DNA of 64,000 nucleotides, taken from positions 52,433-116,432 of the forward strand of contig NZ_PSZM01000034.1 in assembly GCF_002964975.1 (NCBI RefSeq), read 5' to 3'. This document shows positions 17,089 through 25,078 of the stretch, piece by piece. Both the position numbers and the translations under genes were made by a program. The notes under the pieces were generated by a model. That model was not told the DNA's origin, made no database searches, and was given only the letters and a program-made list of their open reading frames with translations. This DNA comes from Apibacter adventoris. GTDB taxonomy: Bacteria > Bacteroidota > Bacteroidia > Flavobacteriales > Weeksellaceae. The stretch's first letter is position 1. Each line of letters begins with the position of its first letter.

Positions 17089-17252
17089 AAAATAATGATA
17101 ATCTTATATATCAAATCGACAAGAAAGAGCTTAATTAACACTAAAGCAATATTAATAATTTAATTTTTTATTTTTACGAAAAGATTTTCATTATTTGATT
17201 TAATATTTTAAACAAATAAAGAGATTACTTTAAAGTAATCTCTTTATTTTAT
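17089..17252 (+). ncRNA. Candidate small RNA (about 160 nt)
   Basis: Defined by the promoter at 17052-17082 and the hairpin at 17214-17249. A 22-codon frame (ATG at 17096, MIILYIKSTRKSLINTKAIL...) lies inside it and could instead be a small peptide. No match to tmRNA, 6S or RNase P was recognised by eye. The identification rests only on the promoter-terminator pair. Confidence 0.4.
17214..17249. terminator. Strong bidirectional hairpin
   Basis: Two 18-base perfect arms, AAATAAAGAGATTACTTT and its complement, with no spare loop bases beyond the central ones, followed on both sides by T-rich sequence. It can end the candidate sRNA on the plus strand and tig on the minus strand. Confidence 0.8.
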
Positions 17253-17290
17253 TATAATATTAATAAAAATATTAAAAAATAGAATATTTA

Positions 17291-18640
17291 TTATTTAGAT
17301 TTATTTGACTCTTTTTTCAGTATTTTATCAAATTCTTCAATAGAAACAACTTTTTCGTTCTTTTTAACCTGAGTATCAAATATTTTAAATAACTCTTGTT
17401 GAATTAAGCTTCCTGAAGATTGACGAACATGTTCCTCGTTTTTCATAGCATTTGCTACATATTTATCTAATTCGCTATCTGGGATATCAGTATATCCATA
17501 CATAGCAAATTGTTGTTTCATTTGATTTCTTGTAAATTCAATTAAATCAGGATATTGAATGTTTACATTATTATCAGAAAGAATTTTTCCTTCAATTAAT
17601 TGATAGCGTAATGCTTTTTCAGATTTCTCATACTCAGTAGAAGCTTCTTCATCAGATAAAGGTTCTTTAGAATTGCTTTTAATATATTTAATTAAAAATT
17701 CAGATGGAAGATCGAAAGAAATATTAGAAAATAACCATTCAACACATTCATTCATGAATTTTGTATCAGATTCTTTTTTATAATAATTTTCAATTTCTTC
17801 TTTAATTTTATTTCTAAGTTCTTCTACAGACTTTACTTTATCTTTACCATATACTTTATCAAATAACTCTTGATTTAGTTCTGCTTTAGTACGAGTGGAA
17901 GTTTTTTCAATAATTATTTTTAATTTAGCATTAAAATGATGAGCTTCATCATGAGATAAACCAAAAAAATGTTGTAATTGATGGACATCATTAAATAAAT
18001 CTTGAGCTTGTATTTCAATGACATCATTTACTTTCTTTTTAAGAAAAGTTTTTTTATCTTTTAAATCATCTACTATAAAAGTAACTGAAACATTTATACC
18101 CCCATCAACAGGATTTCCTTCAGAATCAATTTCTTCTACTTTTCCTGCAAAATTCCCTCCTTCTTCAATTTTATCAGTATCTACAAGTTCCCCAAATTGA
18201 GTTTGCATTTTTGCAACAGTATCATCAATTTCTTTTTCTGTACTTTCTATCTTATAATAAGGTACATTTGCTTTTGATAAATCTACTTTAAATTCGGGAG
18301 CTAAGCCAACTTCGAATTTAAAAGTCATTTCATTGGCATTAACATCTAAATTATTATCACTAATAGGAAGTGGTTGTCCTAGAACAGACAATTTATTTTC
18401 TTTAATGTAGTTACTAAGATTTTCATTTAATACTTTATTAATCTCTTCAAATGTAAGAGAACCTTCATATTGTTTTTTTATTACCCCCATAGGAACTTTG
18501 CCTTTTCTAAATCCGGGCATGCTTACTTTTTTCCTATAATCTATAAGAGATTTTTCTACTTTAGGTTTATAATCTTCAGGGGAAATAGTTATACTAATAA
18601 CAGTATTTAAATCATCTATTTTGTTTTGTGTAACATTCAT
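17291..18640 (-). CDS. tig: Trigger factor
   Basis: 449 residues, usual length. A ribosome-associated chaperone that binds nascent chains. The N-terminal ribosome-binding domain (about 1-130) carries the signature loop MPGFRKGKVPMGVIKK (about 40-55; the family form is GFRxGxxP). The middle PPIase-like domain (about 150-240) is present but divergent, as usual in Bacteroidota. The C-terminal helical arms (about 265-430) are intact. A -7 element TAAATTTG reads leftward at 18663-18670. The strong hairpin 40 bases beyond its stop is a good terminator. Confidence 0.93.
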   Translation of the reverse strand: MNVTQNKIDDLNTVISITISPEDYKPKVEKSLIDYRKKVSMPGFRKGKVPMGVIKKQYEGSLTFEEINKVLNENLSNYIKENKLSVLGQPLPISDNNLDVNANEMTFKFEVGLAPEFKVDLSKANVPYYKIESTEKEIDDTVAKMQTQFGELVDTDKIEEGGNFAGKVEEIDSEGNPVDGGINVSVTFIVDDLKDKKTFLKKKVNDVIEIQAQDLFNDVHQLQHFFGLSHDEAHHFNAKLKIIIEKTSTRTKAELNQELFDKVYGKDKVKSVEELRNKIKEEIENYYKKESDTKFMNECVEWLFSNISFDLPSEFLIKYIKSNSKEPLSDEEASTEYEKSEKALRYQLIEGKILSDNNVNIQYPDLIEFTRNQMKQQFAMYGYTDIPDSELDKYVANAMKNEEHVRQSSGSLIQQELFKIFDTQVKKNEKVVSIEEFDKILKKESNKSK

Positions 18641-18790
18641 TTGTTTCCTATTTATAAGCCGGCAAATTTACAAAAAGTATTTTATAAACGGAAATATTTA
18701 ACCTAAAGAATGTAAAGTATATAATTAGATAATTTTTCGTAAATTTATCCCATAATAGATTCCAATGAATCAGTTAAAATTATAAATTTT

Positions 18791-19792
18791 ATGAAAATTA
18801 CATTTTTTTCAGCTAAACAATATGACAGAGAGTATTTTGATCAATATAATAAAGACTATAACTTTAATTTAGAATATGTACCTAAAACGTTAAATGAAAG
18901 AAGAGCTACAAATATGGAGCCCTCAGAAGCCATTTGTGCATTTGTGAATGACGTGATTAATGCTGATGTAATTAAAATATTAGCTGAAAAACAAGGAGTA
19001 AAATACATAGCTATGAGATGTGCAGGTTTTAATAATGTAGATTTAGATGCAGCTAAAAAATACAATATAAAAGTATGCAGAGTCCCTGCATACTCTCCTG
19101 AATGTGTAGCAGAGCATGCTGTTGCACTTTTATTAACATTAAGTAGAAAAATACATAAAGCATATTATAGAATTCTATCTCAAAATTTTGCTTTAGATGG
19201 ACTTATAGGAGATTCTATACATAATAAAACAGTAGGTGTACTTGGAACCGGTAAAATTGGAAAAAATTTTGCTAAAATTATGTATGGTTTTGGATGTAAA
19301 GTTTTAGGATATGACGTTTTTGAATCTCCTGATTTTAAAAAAAATGGAGGAGAATATGTTACAAAAGAAGAATTGTTAAAAAGGGCAGATATTATAGCTC
19401 TGTTTCTGCCTTTATTACCAGAAACAAGATATATAATTAATAAAGAAACTATAAAAACTCTTAAAAAAGGAGTAGTAATTATAAATACAGGAAGAGGGGG
19501 GTTAGTAAATACAGAAGATCTGATAGATGGCATTATGAGTGAACATATTGGTGGATTTGGTGCTGATGTATATGAAAATGAAGGAGTTTTATTTTTTAAG
19601 GATCTTTCTGAACAAATTATTCCCGATAAAAAATTTAAATTATTAACAAGTCTTCCTAATGTTTTATTAACTGGACATCAAGCTTTTTTAACCAAAGAAG
19701 CTTTAAGCCAGATAGCCTCATGTATTTTATTAAATTTAGATGAGTTTAAAAAAGGAAAAGAATTATCAACTCCGGGAGCTTTTTTAGCATAA
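18791..19792 (+). CDS. ldhA: D-lactate dehydrogenase (D-2-hydroxyacid dehydrogenase)
   Basis: 333 residues. Reduces pyruvate to D-lactate with NADH in the cytoplasm. The NAD-binding loop is G152-TGKIG157 (VGVLGTGKIGKNF). The N-terminal catalytic part contains YIAMRCAGFNNVDLDAAKKY, typical of fermentative LdhA, and PAYSPECVAEHAVALLL. The catalytic Arg is in the NTGRGGLVN loop, and the catalytic His region is LTGHQAFLT near residue 298. The match to the LdhA branch is good, but 2-hydroxyacid specificity cannot be proven by sequence alone. Together with lutABC at 44.9 kb it implies lactate cycling. Confidence 0.88.
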   Translation: MKITFFSAKQYDREYFDQYNKDYNFNLEYVPKTLNERRATNMEPSEAICAFVNDVINADVIKILAEKQGVKYIAMRCAGFNNVDLDAAKKYNIKVCRVPAYSPECVAEHAVALLLTLSRKIHKAYYRILSQNFALDGLIGDSIHNKTVGVLGTGKIGKNFAKIMYGFGCKVLGYDVFESPDFKKNGGEYVTKEELLKRADIIALFLPLLPETRYIINKETIKTLKKGVVIINTGRGGLVNTEDLIDGIMSEHIGGFGADVYENEGVLFFKDLSEQIIPDKKFKLLTSLPNVLLTGHQAFLTKEALSQIASCILLNLDEFKKGKELSTPGAFLA

Positions 19793-19889
19793 ATTTCTCC
19801 CATTAATCCAAGCTTTTTTTTATAAGACATAATAAAATTTATTTTCTCGATTAATAGTATATTTGCGATATGCATAAATCGATTTAATT

Positions 19890-20648
19890 TTGGAAATTAG
19901 AAAAAATTTAGATAATTCTGTAGTAGATTCTCTTTCTTTACTTTTAGAAAAAAAGAGAATTTCTTGTATTAAACAAAAAAAAGGAGAAAATGTTTTTTCG
20001 AAAAATATTTTTGTATTTGATACAGAAAAAAAAGATAGTATTCAAAAAGTAAAAAAAAGTTTATATAAGGAAAATAATTCAAATAAATTCAGCTTTATAG
20101 ATGTTTCAATTATAAATGATGAGTTTACATTAATTCCCTTAGAATACTTTGAAGAAGAATTAGCAGAAGTATTTTTAAATTACAATGTTCCTTATTCTGA
20201 GAATAAAGGACTTAGATATTGTTGGATACCCAATTTTGATTTAGCTATAGTTTTTTATTATCCTGAAGAAATAGATAATTATTTTAAAGATTTAGCAGAT
20301 AAAGTAAGAATAACTCATACTGGATTTAAGTTTTTATCCAAAATAGCAGAAAAAAAAACTGATGGATTTCACCTATGTATTTATAAAGAGTATTTTGAAT
20401 TAATAGTAATAAATAAACAAAAACTTTTGATTTACAACGTTTATCCTTATAAAATAATGCAAGACATACTTTATTTCTTACAAGTAATTTCAAAAAAACT
20501 ATCTATTACTTTGTCTAATTCTACATTATACTATTACGGAAATTTTGAAAAAAATATAGACTTTTTTACATCTTTTTTAAAATCGTTACATCCCGGATCA
20601 GAAAAAAGATTTGAATTAGAAAATTATACCACATTAGATACTTTATGA
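19890..20648 (+). CDS. DUF3822 family protein
   Basis: 252 residues from a TTG start. An in-frame stop at 19875 and no ATG before residue 1 make TTG (19890) the best choice; a TATATTTG -7 element lies at 19857-19864. DUF3822 proteins resemble a degenerate actin/ASKHA-type fold and in Bacteroidota are almost always encoded directly before rsmD, as here: the stop overlaps the rsmD start (ATGA). Function is unknown, presumably linked to RsmD or the neighbouring pathway. Confidence 0.8.
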   Translation: MEIRKNLDNSVVDSLSLLLEKKRISCIKQKKGENVFSKNIFVFDTEKKDSIQKVKKSLYKENNSNKFSFIDVSIINDEFTLIPLEYFEEELAEVFLNYNVPYSENKGLRYCWIPNFDLAIVFYYPEEIDNYFKDLADKVRITHTGFKFLSKIAEKKTDGFHLCIYKEYFELIVINKQKLLIYNVYPYKIMQDILYFLQVISKKLSITLSNSTLYYYGNFEKNIDFFTSFLKSLHPGSEKRFELENYTTLDTL

Positions 20649-21196
20649 TAAGAATTATATCAGGAAATTTAAAAGGTAAAAAAATCATAGCGCCTAATAA
20701 TTTTGATGTTAGGCCTACTACAGATTTTGCAAAAGAAGCTCTTTTTAGCATAATTAATAATCAATATATTTTAAGTCAAATATCGGTACTTAATCTTTTT
20801 TCAGGAATCGGCTCTATAGATTATGAATTTGCTTCGCGTGGTTGTAAAGATATTACATCAGTGGAAATCAATGTTAAACATGTAAAATTTATAGTTGAAA
20901 CCTTAAAAAAATTAGATATACAAGAACAAGTAAATATAATAAGGCAAGATGTCTTTTCTTTTATACAAAAACCAAGTTTTAAATTATATGATCTAGTTTT
21001 TGCAGATCCGCCATTTAATTTTACATTAGAAAAATATGAAGAACTTATTAATTTAATAATTAATAATAATTTTTTAGCTGATTCTGGACAGTTGATTTTA
21101 GAACATAATCCTCGTATAAAATTTTCAGGAAATTCTAATCTTGTAGATAATCGAAAATATGGCAATATATCATTTTCGTTTTTTAAAAAAATTTAA
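20645..21196 (+). CDS. rsmD: 16S rRNA (guanine(966)-N2)-methyltransferase
   Basis: 183 residues. Methylates G966 of 16S rRNA using SAM. The N-terminus MIRIISGNLKGKKI and the RPTTDFAKEALFSII block are diagnostic. The SAM-binding strand is LNLFSGIGSIDYEF (about 49-62), and the catalytic motif is DPPF at 121-124. It overlaps DUF3822 by 4 bases (ATGA), so translation is coupled. Confidence 0.92.
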   Translation: MIRIISGNLKGKKIIAPNNFDVRPTTDFAKEALFSIINNQYILSQISVLNLFSGIGSIDYEFASRGCKDITSVEINVKHVKFIVETLKKLDIQEQVNIIRQDVFSFIQKPSFKLYDLVFADPPFNFTLEKYEELINLIINNNFLADSGQLILEHNPRIKFSGNSNLVDNRKYGNISFSFFKKI

Positions 21197-21216
21197 TAGA
21201 TCATAGATTTAATTTT

Positions 21217-21774
21217 TCAGATTTTATCTAAAGGCTTTCTTAATTTTAATCCTTTAGCTTTATACTGAGAAGGAGTAAGTCCGGTAACTCTTTTAAATTG
21301 AGACGAAAGATGAGATAAACTACTGTAGTTTAATAAATAAGATATTTCAGATAACGAAATTTCATTATAAGAAAGTAATTCTTTTACCTTTTCAATTCTT
21401 TGCAAAATAATATATTGCTCTATGGTTATTCCTTCTGTTGTAGAAAATAATTTACTTAAGAAAGAATAGTCTTTATTTAGCCTTTGAGAAATTTCTTCCG
21501 ATAAATTAATATTATTATATTTTGTAGTTTGAATACGAGAAATTATGATTGATTTAATTTTTTCAATAATTTTTTCTTGATAATCATTTAGTATTTCAAA
21601 ACCCAAGTCTTTTAATTTTTTGTTTAATTTGTTTTTTTGTTCATTAGTGAGGTTAAAATTTAATCTTACTACTCCTAATTCAACGTAAATAAAATCAATA
21701 GAAATTTCTTCTAAAATGTTTTTCACAGCCCATATACAACGTGAACAAACCATATTTTTTATATATAAATTCAT
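21217..21774 (-). CDS. AraC-family regulator with N-terminal HMA-like domain
   Basis: 185 residues. Residues 1-65 resemble a heavy-metal-associated domain with a C10-S-R-C13 pair (YIKNMVCSRC), though the spacing and partner residues of classical metallochaperones (M-x-C-x-x-C) are only partly kept. Residues about 95-180 are an AraC-type double helix-turn-helix (IERVKELLSYNEISLSEIS region, SHLSSQFKRVTGLTPSQYK). This compact HMA-HTH architecture is known in Flavobacteriia and suggests a metal- or redox-sensing regulator; targets are unknown. Confidence 0.82.
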   Translation of the reverse strand: MNLYIKNMVCSRCIWAVKNILEEISIDFIYVELGVVRLNFNLTNEQKNKLNKKLKDLGFEILNDYQEKIIEKIKSIIISRIQTTKYNNINLSEEISQRLNKDYSFLSKLFSTTEGITIEQYIILQRIEKVKELLSYNEISLSEISYLLNYSSLSHLSSQFKRVTGLTPSQYKAKGLKLRKPLDKI

Positions 21775-21883
21775 AATTTATATTTAAAATTTTATAATAA
21801 AGATAGTAAATTAATTATTATAATAAAATCATTATGTATTTTTTATCTTAATAATATATATGTCGGAATAATAATATATATCA

Positions 21884-21914
21884 TTTGACTAATATAATGT
21901 TTTTAGTAATTTTG
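21884..21914 (+). promoter_or_regulatory. rpe promoter
   Basis: TTTG at 21884-21887, 19 bases, then TAATTTTG at 21907-21914. It lies inside the longest possible rpe frame (Met at 21885) and so fixes the real start at 21927. The leader would be only a few bases long. Confidence 0.7.
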
Positions 21915-21926
21915 AAAAAAAAAGAT

Positions 21927-22583
21927 ATGGCAATTATAGCACCCTCAATACTTTCGGCAGATTTTGGATATTTGAACCAAGATATAGATTTGATCAACAA
22001 CAGTGAAGCCGGTTGGTTTCATATTGATATAATGGATGGTGTATTTGTTCCAAATATATCCTTTGGCTTTCCAATTTTAGAAGCAGTTAATAAGAAAGCG
22101 CAAAAAATTAAAGATACCCATTTAATGATTGTAAATCCAGATCGATATATTGAAACATTTCATAAGTTAGGTACGAATTATTTAACAGTTCATTATGAAG
22201 CGTGTACTCATTTACACCGAACAATTCAAGCAATTAAATTAACAGGAATGAAAGCGGGGGTAGCACTCAACCCTCATACTAATATTCATTTGCTGGAAGA
22301 TGTAATTACGGATTTGGATTTAGTGTTAATTATGAGTGTAAATCCAGGATTTGGAGGACAAAAATTTATAGAAAATACTTACAAAAAAATAGCAAATACG
22401 AAAGATTTAATCTTACAAAAAGAATCTAAAGCTCTAATACAAGTGGATGGAGGTATAAATTTAGATAATGCTAAAAAATTGACAGAGGTAGGAGCAGATG
22501 TATTGGTGGCTGGAAGTACTGTGTTTAATGCAAAAGATCCGATGCAAATGATTCATGATCTCAAACAAAAAGCAGAATCTTAA
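21927..22583 (+). CDS. rpe: Ribulose-phosphate 3-epimerase
   Basis: 218 residues from MAIIAPSILSADF, the standard N-terminus; an upstream Met at 21885 would add 14 non-family residues and include the promoter. Interconverts ribulose-5-P and xylulose-5-P in the pentose phosphate pathway. TIM-barrel motifs are present: the metal ligands in HIDIMDGVFVPN and HLMIVNP, VHYEAC, MSVNPGFGGQKF, and the phosphate loop VDGGINLDN...VAGSTVF. Length and motifs are complete. Confidence 0.95.
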   Translation: MAIIAPSILSADFGYLNQDIDLINNSEAGWFHIDIMDGVFVPNISFGFPILEAVNKKAQKIKDTHLMIVNPDRYIETFHKLGTNYLTVHYEACTHLHRTIQAIKLTGMKAGVALNPHTNIHLLEDVITDLDLVLIMSVNPGFGGQKFIENTYKKIANTKDLILQKESKALIQVDGGINLDNAKKLTEVGADVLVAGSTVFNAKDPMQMIHDLKQKAES

Positions 22584-22647
22584 GAAAAGTAAATTTTAAG
22601 AAGTATAAGATAATGGTTGTAATTTTTACATATTTTCTATATAATAA

Positions 22648-23523
22648 ATGAAATTTAAAAATATTCATTTTATCATAAATCCTATCTCGGGAAAAGGAAA
22701 AGGAAAAGAAGTGATAAGAAAGATATATAGTCTTTTCCCAAAAGAAAATATAAAAATAAAAATTACTCAAAAAAAGCAGGATGCATTTGATTTTACAATA
22801 CAATCAGTTCATGAAAATGCAGATTTAATTGTAAGTTGTGGAGGAGATGGTACCCTCAATGAAGTAGCTTCAGCTTTAATAAACCAAGAAGTTCCTTTAG
22901 CCATAGTGCCTATAGGTTCAGGGAATGGTTTAGCTCGCCATTTAAATATTTCTCTTAATGAAGAACAAGCTTTACAGAATATCTTAAATTCAAAATATAA
23001 TATAGAAAAAATTGATTGCGGAAAAATAAATGATACATATTTTTTTAGCAATGCAGGATTGGGCTTTGATGCTACAGTTGTAAAAATATATTCACAACAA
23101 AAACAAAGACAATTTGTAGGATATTTAAAATGTCTGTTTTTTAGTATTTTTAAATATGAGCCTATTAAAATTTCTGTTAATTCAAAATCTATAAATTATA
23201 CAGGAAAAATAATGATGCTAAATATTTCAAACAGTAATTGTATGGGATATGGCTTTTCTATATCGCCCAAAGCATCTCTTCAAGATGGAGAATTTGACAT
23301 AAACCTTGTTGAAAAATGTTCTTGGGCAATGTTTAGCTGGATCGGAATAAGTTTTTTATTAAATAAGAAACTTAGTAAAAAAAGGAGACAATTTAATTCA
23401 AGTCAATTAACTATAGAAACATCTGCAAAATATATGCAAATTGATGGTGAATATCACATATTAAATTCAAAAAGACTACAAATTTCCCTTATACCAAATT
23501 CTTTAAATGTATTGGTGAATTAA
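22648..23523 (+). CDS. YegS/DagK-family lipid kinase
   Basis: 291 residues. Diacylglycerol-kinase catalytic domain: NPISGKGKGK at 11-20, nucleotide-binding GGDGT at 65-69, and the GSGNGLARHL block (about 91-100). The C-terminal beta-rich domain includes NSNCMGYGFSISPKASLQDG (a family-typical block) and DGE near the end. It phosphorylates a lipid such as diacylglycerol at the membrane; exact substrate unknown. Its stop overlaps the stop of the convergent YihY gene by 4 bases. Confidence 0.9.
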   Translation: MKFKNIHFIINPISGKGKGKEVIRKIYSLFPKENIKIKITQKKQDAFDFTIQSVHENADLIVSCGGDGTLNEVASALINQEVPLAIVPIGSGNGLARHLNISLNEEQALQNILNSKYNIEKIDCGKINDTYFFSNAGLGFDATVVKIYSQQKQRQFVGYLKCLFFSIFKYEPIKISVNSKSINYTGKIMMLNISNSNCMGYGFSISPKASLQDGEFDINLVEKCSWAMFSWIGISFLLNKKLSKKRRQFNSSQLTIETSAKYMQIDGEYHILNSKRLQISLIPNSLNVLVN

Positions 23524-24467
23524 TTTGAAGTGGAGTTTTCTGAAATAGAATATTTTGCTCTTCTCAATGCTATATTAAATTCATAACCAATTAGGGTTAA
23601 CATTACTGAAAGATTTATCCAAATCATAATAATAAGCACAGATCCGATTGAACCATAAAGAAAATTAAATCGAGTAAAATATGTAATATAGTAACCGAAA
23701 AAGTAAGTAGTTAAAGAAAAAAGAATAGTAGTAAGAAATGCGCCGGGCATAACTTCTTTAAAACTAAATTTAGCAGTTCTTCCCCAGTAATAAAGAAAAC
23801 AGATTCCTATAAAAAAAATAAAAATAGATAAAATAAAATTTAAAATATTTATAGCCAGACGATATTCACTAATATTCAGGGGGAGAGAATCTTGGAAAAC
23901 TCTAAAAATAATTTCAGTAATATAAATTAATAAAAGTGATAAAAATAAAAAAATAGTAAAAAATAAAACTATAAAAATACTTAATAGAAAAGATTTGAAT
24001 CCCTTAAATTCAATGGGTTCATGATTATTTATAGATTTAAAACCTCTGATTAATGATCTTACTCCTTTGGATGATAGAATAATGAATAAAAAAATTGAAA
24101 AAATTAAAAATAAAAGATTAGGTTGCTTTAAATTGTTATTTACTAAATCAATTCTCTTATTCATATAATTATTTACAATTTCAAATATATTAGTAGGTAA
24201 TAATTTTTTAAGAAGAAAATTATAAATGATTTGTAATATTTCTTCATAATAAGGCATACGACTTATAAATAAAAGAAATAAAATTAAAAAAGGGAATAAG
24301 CTCATAAATAGACTCCATGAAGCTGCTGCTGCTCGTATTCCTATAGCTCCCTTGGTTATTCCTTGAATATAAATTTGTAATATTTCGTATATAGAAATAT
24401 TATTTAAAGAAGCGATTTTCTTTTTTTGTAAATATTTTTTTATATGCTTAATATTAATTGCTTTCAA
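23520..24467 (-). CDS. YihY/virulence factor BrkB family membrane protein
   Basis: 315 residues with about six membrane helices. The family signature GAIGIRAAAASWSLFMSLFPF begins at about residue 36; the later part contains GRTAKFSFKEVMPGAFLTTILF and FYGSIGSVLIIMIWINLSVML. Once annotated as RNase BN, this family is now regarded as inner-membrane proteins of uncertain function. Confidence 0.9.
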   Translation of the reverse strand: MKAINIKHIKKYLQKKKIASLNNISIYEILQIYIQGITKGAIGIRAAAASWSLFMSLFPFLILFLLFISRMPYYEEILQIIYNFLLKKLLPTNIFEIVNNYMNKRIDLVNNNLKQPNLLFLIFSIFLFIILSSKGVRSLIRGFKSINNHEPIEFKGFKSFLLSIFIVLFFTIFLFLSLLLIYITEIIFRVFQDSLPLNISEYRLAINILNFILSIFIFFIGICFLYYWGRTAKFSFKEVMPGAFLTTILFSLTTYFFGYYITYFTRFNFLYGSIGSVLIIMIWINLSVMLTLIGYEFNIALRRAKYSISENSTSN

Positions 24468-25002
24468 TGAAAAAATTTTAAAATAAATTCAAATATAATT
24501 ACATAATTTAAAAATGTTTAGATAAAAACTCATAGATTTATAATATTATTTTTGTTAATTTTTATTAAAAAGAATATAAAAAATAAATTATTATAATATA
24601 TTATTTAAATTTTTATAAAGTATTAATATAATTTAGTTAATTCATGGTGATTTAAAAATCTTTTATAATATTAAAATAGTTCATGGGAAATTAAAACGGT
24701 TTTTTATCAATAATTGATAATTTATAAAATGAAAATATAGTTCTATAATCTAAATATTTTTATTTTCAACTAAAACAAATGTAATGAACTTTAAGTAGGT
24801 ATAATTTAAACTAATTATAATATTATTGATATGAAAATAAGAATCAAATAATATTAAACCCAAAAAGTAAAATATATTTTTATTAAATATGATAATTATC
24901 AATATATAGGTTCTTTGATAGAAATATATAAAGCAAAAATAGTATGATTTTATAAATGTAATTGATTGAAATAGTGATGTTTGTAATATATTTATGATTT
25001 AC
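24468..25002. other. Long AT-rich intergenic region, nothing recognised
   Basis: About 535 bases upstream of the sucA promoter, between divergent genes. Stops are dense in all frames. No tRNA, hairpin terminator or repeat was convincing. Confidence 0.5.
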
Positions 25003-25033
25003 TTTGCATATTTTTATAAAATTAGTAGATTTG
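25003..25033 (+). promoter_or_regulatory. sucA promoter
   Basis: TTTG at 25003-25006, 19 bases, then TAGATTTG at 25026-25033, an exact consensus match. The start of sucA is 45 bases downstream. Confidence 0.7.
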
Positions 25034-25078
25034 AAACATTACACAGAATAAAATATACTATAAAAAGTAAATAATTAA

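Larger units (their letters stand above)
16813..17290. other. Intergenic region with candidate sRNA and terminator
   Basis: About 480 bases without a normal gene. The left part is featureless AT-rich DNA. The right part holds a consensus promoter (17052-17082) and a strong palindromic terminator (17214-17249), listed separately. Confidence 0.6.
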
